Of a stretch of DNA of 64,000 nt, positions 60,480-64,000 are shown piece after piece. The notes under the pieces were generated by a model, which saw only the letters and a program-made list of their open reading frames with translations, was not told the origin of the DNA and made no database searches. Location of the stretch: contig CM041086.1 in assembly GCA_023079485.1 (NCBI GenBank), forward strand, positions 11,292,401-11,356,400, given 5' to 3'. Origin of the DNA: Archilochus colubris. Taxonomy: Eukaryota; Chordata; Aves; Apodiformes; Trochilidae. Each line of letters starts with the position of its first letter. Within the stretch, counting starts at the first letter, position 1. Both the position numbers and the translations under genes were made by a program.

Positions 60480-63400
60480 CTTGTGACCTGGATATTTAGT
60501 GCTTTCTTTACACCAGGTTCTCCTGAGTTGCAGGAGAGGTTTTTCCCCTGAGCCACAGGGAGTTCAAGTGGCTTAGAGTGCACTGATATTTCCTAGACAT
60601 ACCAAATCCACTTCATTTACCACCAGTATCCACGGGAAATAATAATCTGTTTATACATCACATTTCTCCCAGCTCTGCCAGCTTCTTGTTATGAATTCCT
60701 TCCAGCTGCTTTTCTCATTCCCACAGCAGAATTGCATGTGAAGGGTTACTGCTTCCCCATCAGTAACTCTAACAATTATTGACTGATAACTGCTGGTGAT
60801 CCCAACCCTCTGACAATCTTTGCTGAGGATTTTCTGTAGTTATTACGCTCTAAAATGTCACTTGACCCAGAAAGGTCTTGAACTTCAGGTTGGGTAGCTG
60901 ACCCAGCCACCTTTTCTGGATCCTGGAATAGAAAAAAGTTAATAATAAGGGATGGGGATGTTTTCCAGCTCTGGAAATGCTGTGTAAAGGTGAAAGTTGG
61001 CTCCAAACTCCTGCTTTCTGCCCTGTGGGAGGGGTTGAGTCCCGTTACCTTTTTCCAGCTCACCACAGCCCATAGGCAGTGATCGAGGGGTTGTTTATTC
61101 TCTCTGATGATTTTTGGGGGAATCAAGCTAAGTAAAATCTCAAATTAAAGCAACTAGATCAAGTTTTAAAGGAAACAAACAAACAAAAAGCTATGACTAA
61201 GCTCATTTCCTTGATGCTCTTCACACCACTGCTGGTTTGGTTTTTTTTGCAGCACAGGAGCTTTCACTTCTGTTTTTTTGCCTCCCAGATCACAGTTCAC
61301 CTCTATTAATTTCCTCATATCTCTTGTAGATTTATTTTTTCTTTGAGATTGATGTGTCCCTGTGTTCAGGCAGAGCTGGGCTGTAGCAGAGCAGGTGAGC
61401 TGCTCCAGTTCCAGTTTAGCCAGTGATCAACTGCAAGCCAGGGAGATTTCCCAACCTGGGAAGGGTCAAGCTACAGACATCAGCAATAATTACTTAATTT
61501 TGAAAGTAATCTGGGGAAAGAGGAAGAATAAAAGAGAGAGGAATTAATTCTCTATTGAGTTTTGAGACAGCAAGAATTTAAGTCAATTAATGTTAATTAA
61601 TACGTCCAAAGAGCTGTAAAGTGGAATAATAGAGAGGATGAATACTTCAAAGCATGGGTGACCACCAGAAATCTGGATGAATAGATTTGGTATTCATCTA
61701 TTCATGATAGAATGAACACCCTCTCTCTTTCTGATTGTCAGCTAATAAATTGTGGTCCAAATGGTGGCATTAAAGATGTTTGCAGTGCTTTGGTCTCTGT
61801 CTGCTGTAGGGATGTTGTACTGTGCTGCAGGACAGGGTTGTACAGGGAGAGTAATTGAGGAAAGAAAGATTTCAGTCCCAAAGGGATGAAAGCTGAGATA
61901 TAAAGATCTTAACCCCTAACTGTAGGTTTTAGGGAGAAAGCAAAGTAAATGGTATTAGAAGTGTACTGACTCTGTTTGCTCTGTGAATCAAAAGCCTGGC
62001 GTTTTCCTTGCTCTTGTGTCATTTTATTTGGAATATAATTGGAGAAGCTTCTGCCTTAATGTTTTGGCTCAGTCTTTTCAGTGCTCCAGGGGACTGGTGC
62101 AGGTTACCCAGTTGGCTTTTAGGCTAGGGTCTCCCTCACCAGCCTTTGCACTTCTGGGATTGATGGATTATTATTTCACTTTGGAAATCAGGCCCCAAAT
62201 TCTGATGTCTACATAACATAACAGAGGTTGAATTGTATCTATTTTGCCATCAACCTGGGCTGTTTTCCCTGAAGACAATAGCAAAAAAAATTGCATCAAA
62301 TTTTCTCTTTACTTAGAGGGACTTTAGTGTTGGAGGAGAATTGCTTCAAGCTAAGACATTTGTTACAGAACTAAAAATGTCTGATATGCTGTTATATCAG
62401 ATCAGCTTTGTTAGTGCACAGTGGCACAGAGCTGATAATTGAAGAACTCAGAGGATTTTCAGCAGTAAAAGATCCCCAATGAGTGCTGAGCTCAGTGGGA
62501 AAATGCAGGACTGAAATCTGCAGGCAGAGGAGCAGAGCAGGAGGGGAACAGCTCTGCCTGCTATTTTGGGAACCCCAACCCCCTGCTGAAGGACATTAAG
62601 AAACAAAAGAGATGGTGTTTGGGGGCATAAATTTTTATTTCAGCGAATTTTCATGTTAAATATAATGTTGGGCAAGAGCCCATCTGGAAACACTCAAGTC
62701 ACTGGAGTTTCCTGCTGTCGTTAGGCATGGGGGGAGAGAACCTGGTCTAGTGCAGGAATCAACCTTTAAATGCTGCAGAGTCCCAGAGCACATTCCTGCG
62801 ACACAGGGCAGGGGAACTGATCTCTGGAGGGATGAAAATAAAAAAAAAAAAAGATGGAGAAAGGTCCAGGCAAAAAAGAGTGGCAAAAGCTGGTGCATAA
62901 ACTGGTTTCCTGCGGTGGGCTGGAGAACATCAACTTGTACAGAAGAGCTGATGCTTAAGATAAAGGGTGGTTACATCCAGAGCCAAGCAGCCCTGGCTGA
63001 TTTGGGAAGTATTTCTACAGCTGAATCTGGGAAGAGTGGGAGAGGGAAGAGCAAAGCCACTGGAGAAAGGCAGCAGAAGAATGTGACAGTGAAGTGGAGA
63101 GAGAAAATGCAGTGCTGGGAAGGGGGAGGACGTTTGGGCACCTGTTGTGACAGCTGTGACTAAGCACACAATGACCAGATCAGGGTGAATAATGAGAGAA
63201 TCTGCTCATTTAAGAGTGTATATACAAACCCAGCAGGGACATGAAACTGTTTTGCTTTGTTTTACTGATAATGTGTTATTGGAGTCATGTCTCTGGCTGT
63301 GACCTAGAGTGGGTTCAAAGCAATTACTTATATAACACAGGATATATTTAAGTGAGGGAGGAGAGGGAAGGGAAAAGATGTGTGTATCTCAATTTCGGGT

Positions 63401-64000
63401 TAAGCAGCAAAATTATGTTTTTCTAAATAGATTTATTGATTTTTTTATTTTTTTTCCCCACACATCTCCAAGGACCGGATGCCCCTTGCAAAAATCTGAA
63501 CTGCAAAGTGATCGCTGAATCTGATTAAACCCTGAAGACCTCTCTTGCCAGCTGCTGGTTCACACCTTAACCTGAACTCTGTCATTTAAAAGGTGAACTC
63601 CTTAAAAATAAGCTCAAAAAGTGCCATATCCAAAAGTTGGATCCTAGCACTCTATGGCTCCAACCTGGTCCATGGCTCCTGAAGCTCCTTGCTGACCAGG
63701 ACAGAGACAGTCCCTGCCCTCCTAATGCTCTGCTTTAGAAGTGATCAGGTGTCTTCTGGATCAGCTTTGGGGTTAAAGAGCCTGATTTTGTGGCAAATGA
63801 ATGACTCTAAGGAAGTTTTATCTGTATGTTAAAAGGAATCTCATTTGCTGCTTGCTTACAGAGGAGAGTAATGAGAGGGACAGCATCAGGGAAGACAAAA
63901 GGAAAAATAAAACTCAGCCCAGCAGTTTTTTTGAGCCCAAATAAGGAGCAACTGCCCCCATTGCAAAACCTGAGTCATGAGCCCAGGCAAGAATAACCCC
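60480..64000. other. noncoding stretch to the end of the window
   Basis: No exon, RNA gene or recognisable mobile element is seen. An A run lies at 62840-62851 and a T-rich run at about 63438-63456. Minor AT-rich direct repeats occur near 61579-61601. The window ends without a feature boundary. Confidence 0.4.

Overview
This window looks like noncoding nuclear DNA from a bird, probably intron or intergenic sequence beside a developmental gene. The bird call rests on: CR1 LINE 3' ends with the typical avian tail (39162-39450 on the minus strand, and a folded pair at 28371-28501); few interspersed repeats; two short TG...CA elements with 6-bp target duplications that resemble avian solo LTRs; and faint MIR-like relics. 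No open reading frame in either strand gave a protein I recognise. The longest, 246 codons at 14771-15511 minus, has a composition expected by chance. I therefore report no protein-coding gene. No tRNA, rRNA or CRISPR array was seen.

Layout. Bases 1-4800 are GC-rich and patchily CpG-rich, broken by purine tracts and poly-A/poly-T runs. They include an exon-like stretch ending in a good splice donor (660-997), a CpG island (about 2050-2830), a further GC-rich block (4230-4740) and a candidate conserved noncoding element with a POU octamer (3290-3640). This looks like the promoter-proximal part of a regulatory gene that I cannot name. After about 4.8 kb the sequence becomes AT-rich and mostly featureless, with scattered stretches that look like conserved enhancers (4830-5030, 10140-10920, 11740-12040, 35025-35225, 44640-45290, 53950-54400, 55800-56170, 60270-60470). 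These calls rest on texture (unique complex sequence, retained CpGs, TAAT-type motifs), not on an alignment.

Mobile and repeated DNA is concentrated at 24-29 kb and 38-48 kb. The most interesting items are a 230-bp near-perfect foldback element at 43042-43271 with a TGATCC target duplication; a related 304-bp element at 41498-41801 with an AGTGCC duplication and internal repeats of about 45-50 bp; and an unclassified repeat present twice in opposite orientation (24007-24118 and 25687-25808). A CCCTTT tract at 21315-21497 can form a G-quadruplex on the minus strand. Several short tandem duplications and microsatellites are also listed.

No new coding system was found. The foldback element and the unclassified inverted repeat are the best candidates for something not yet described.
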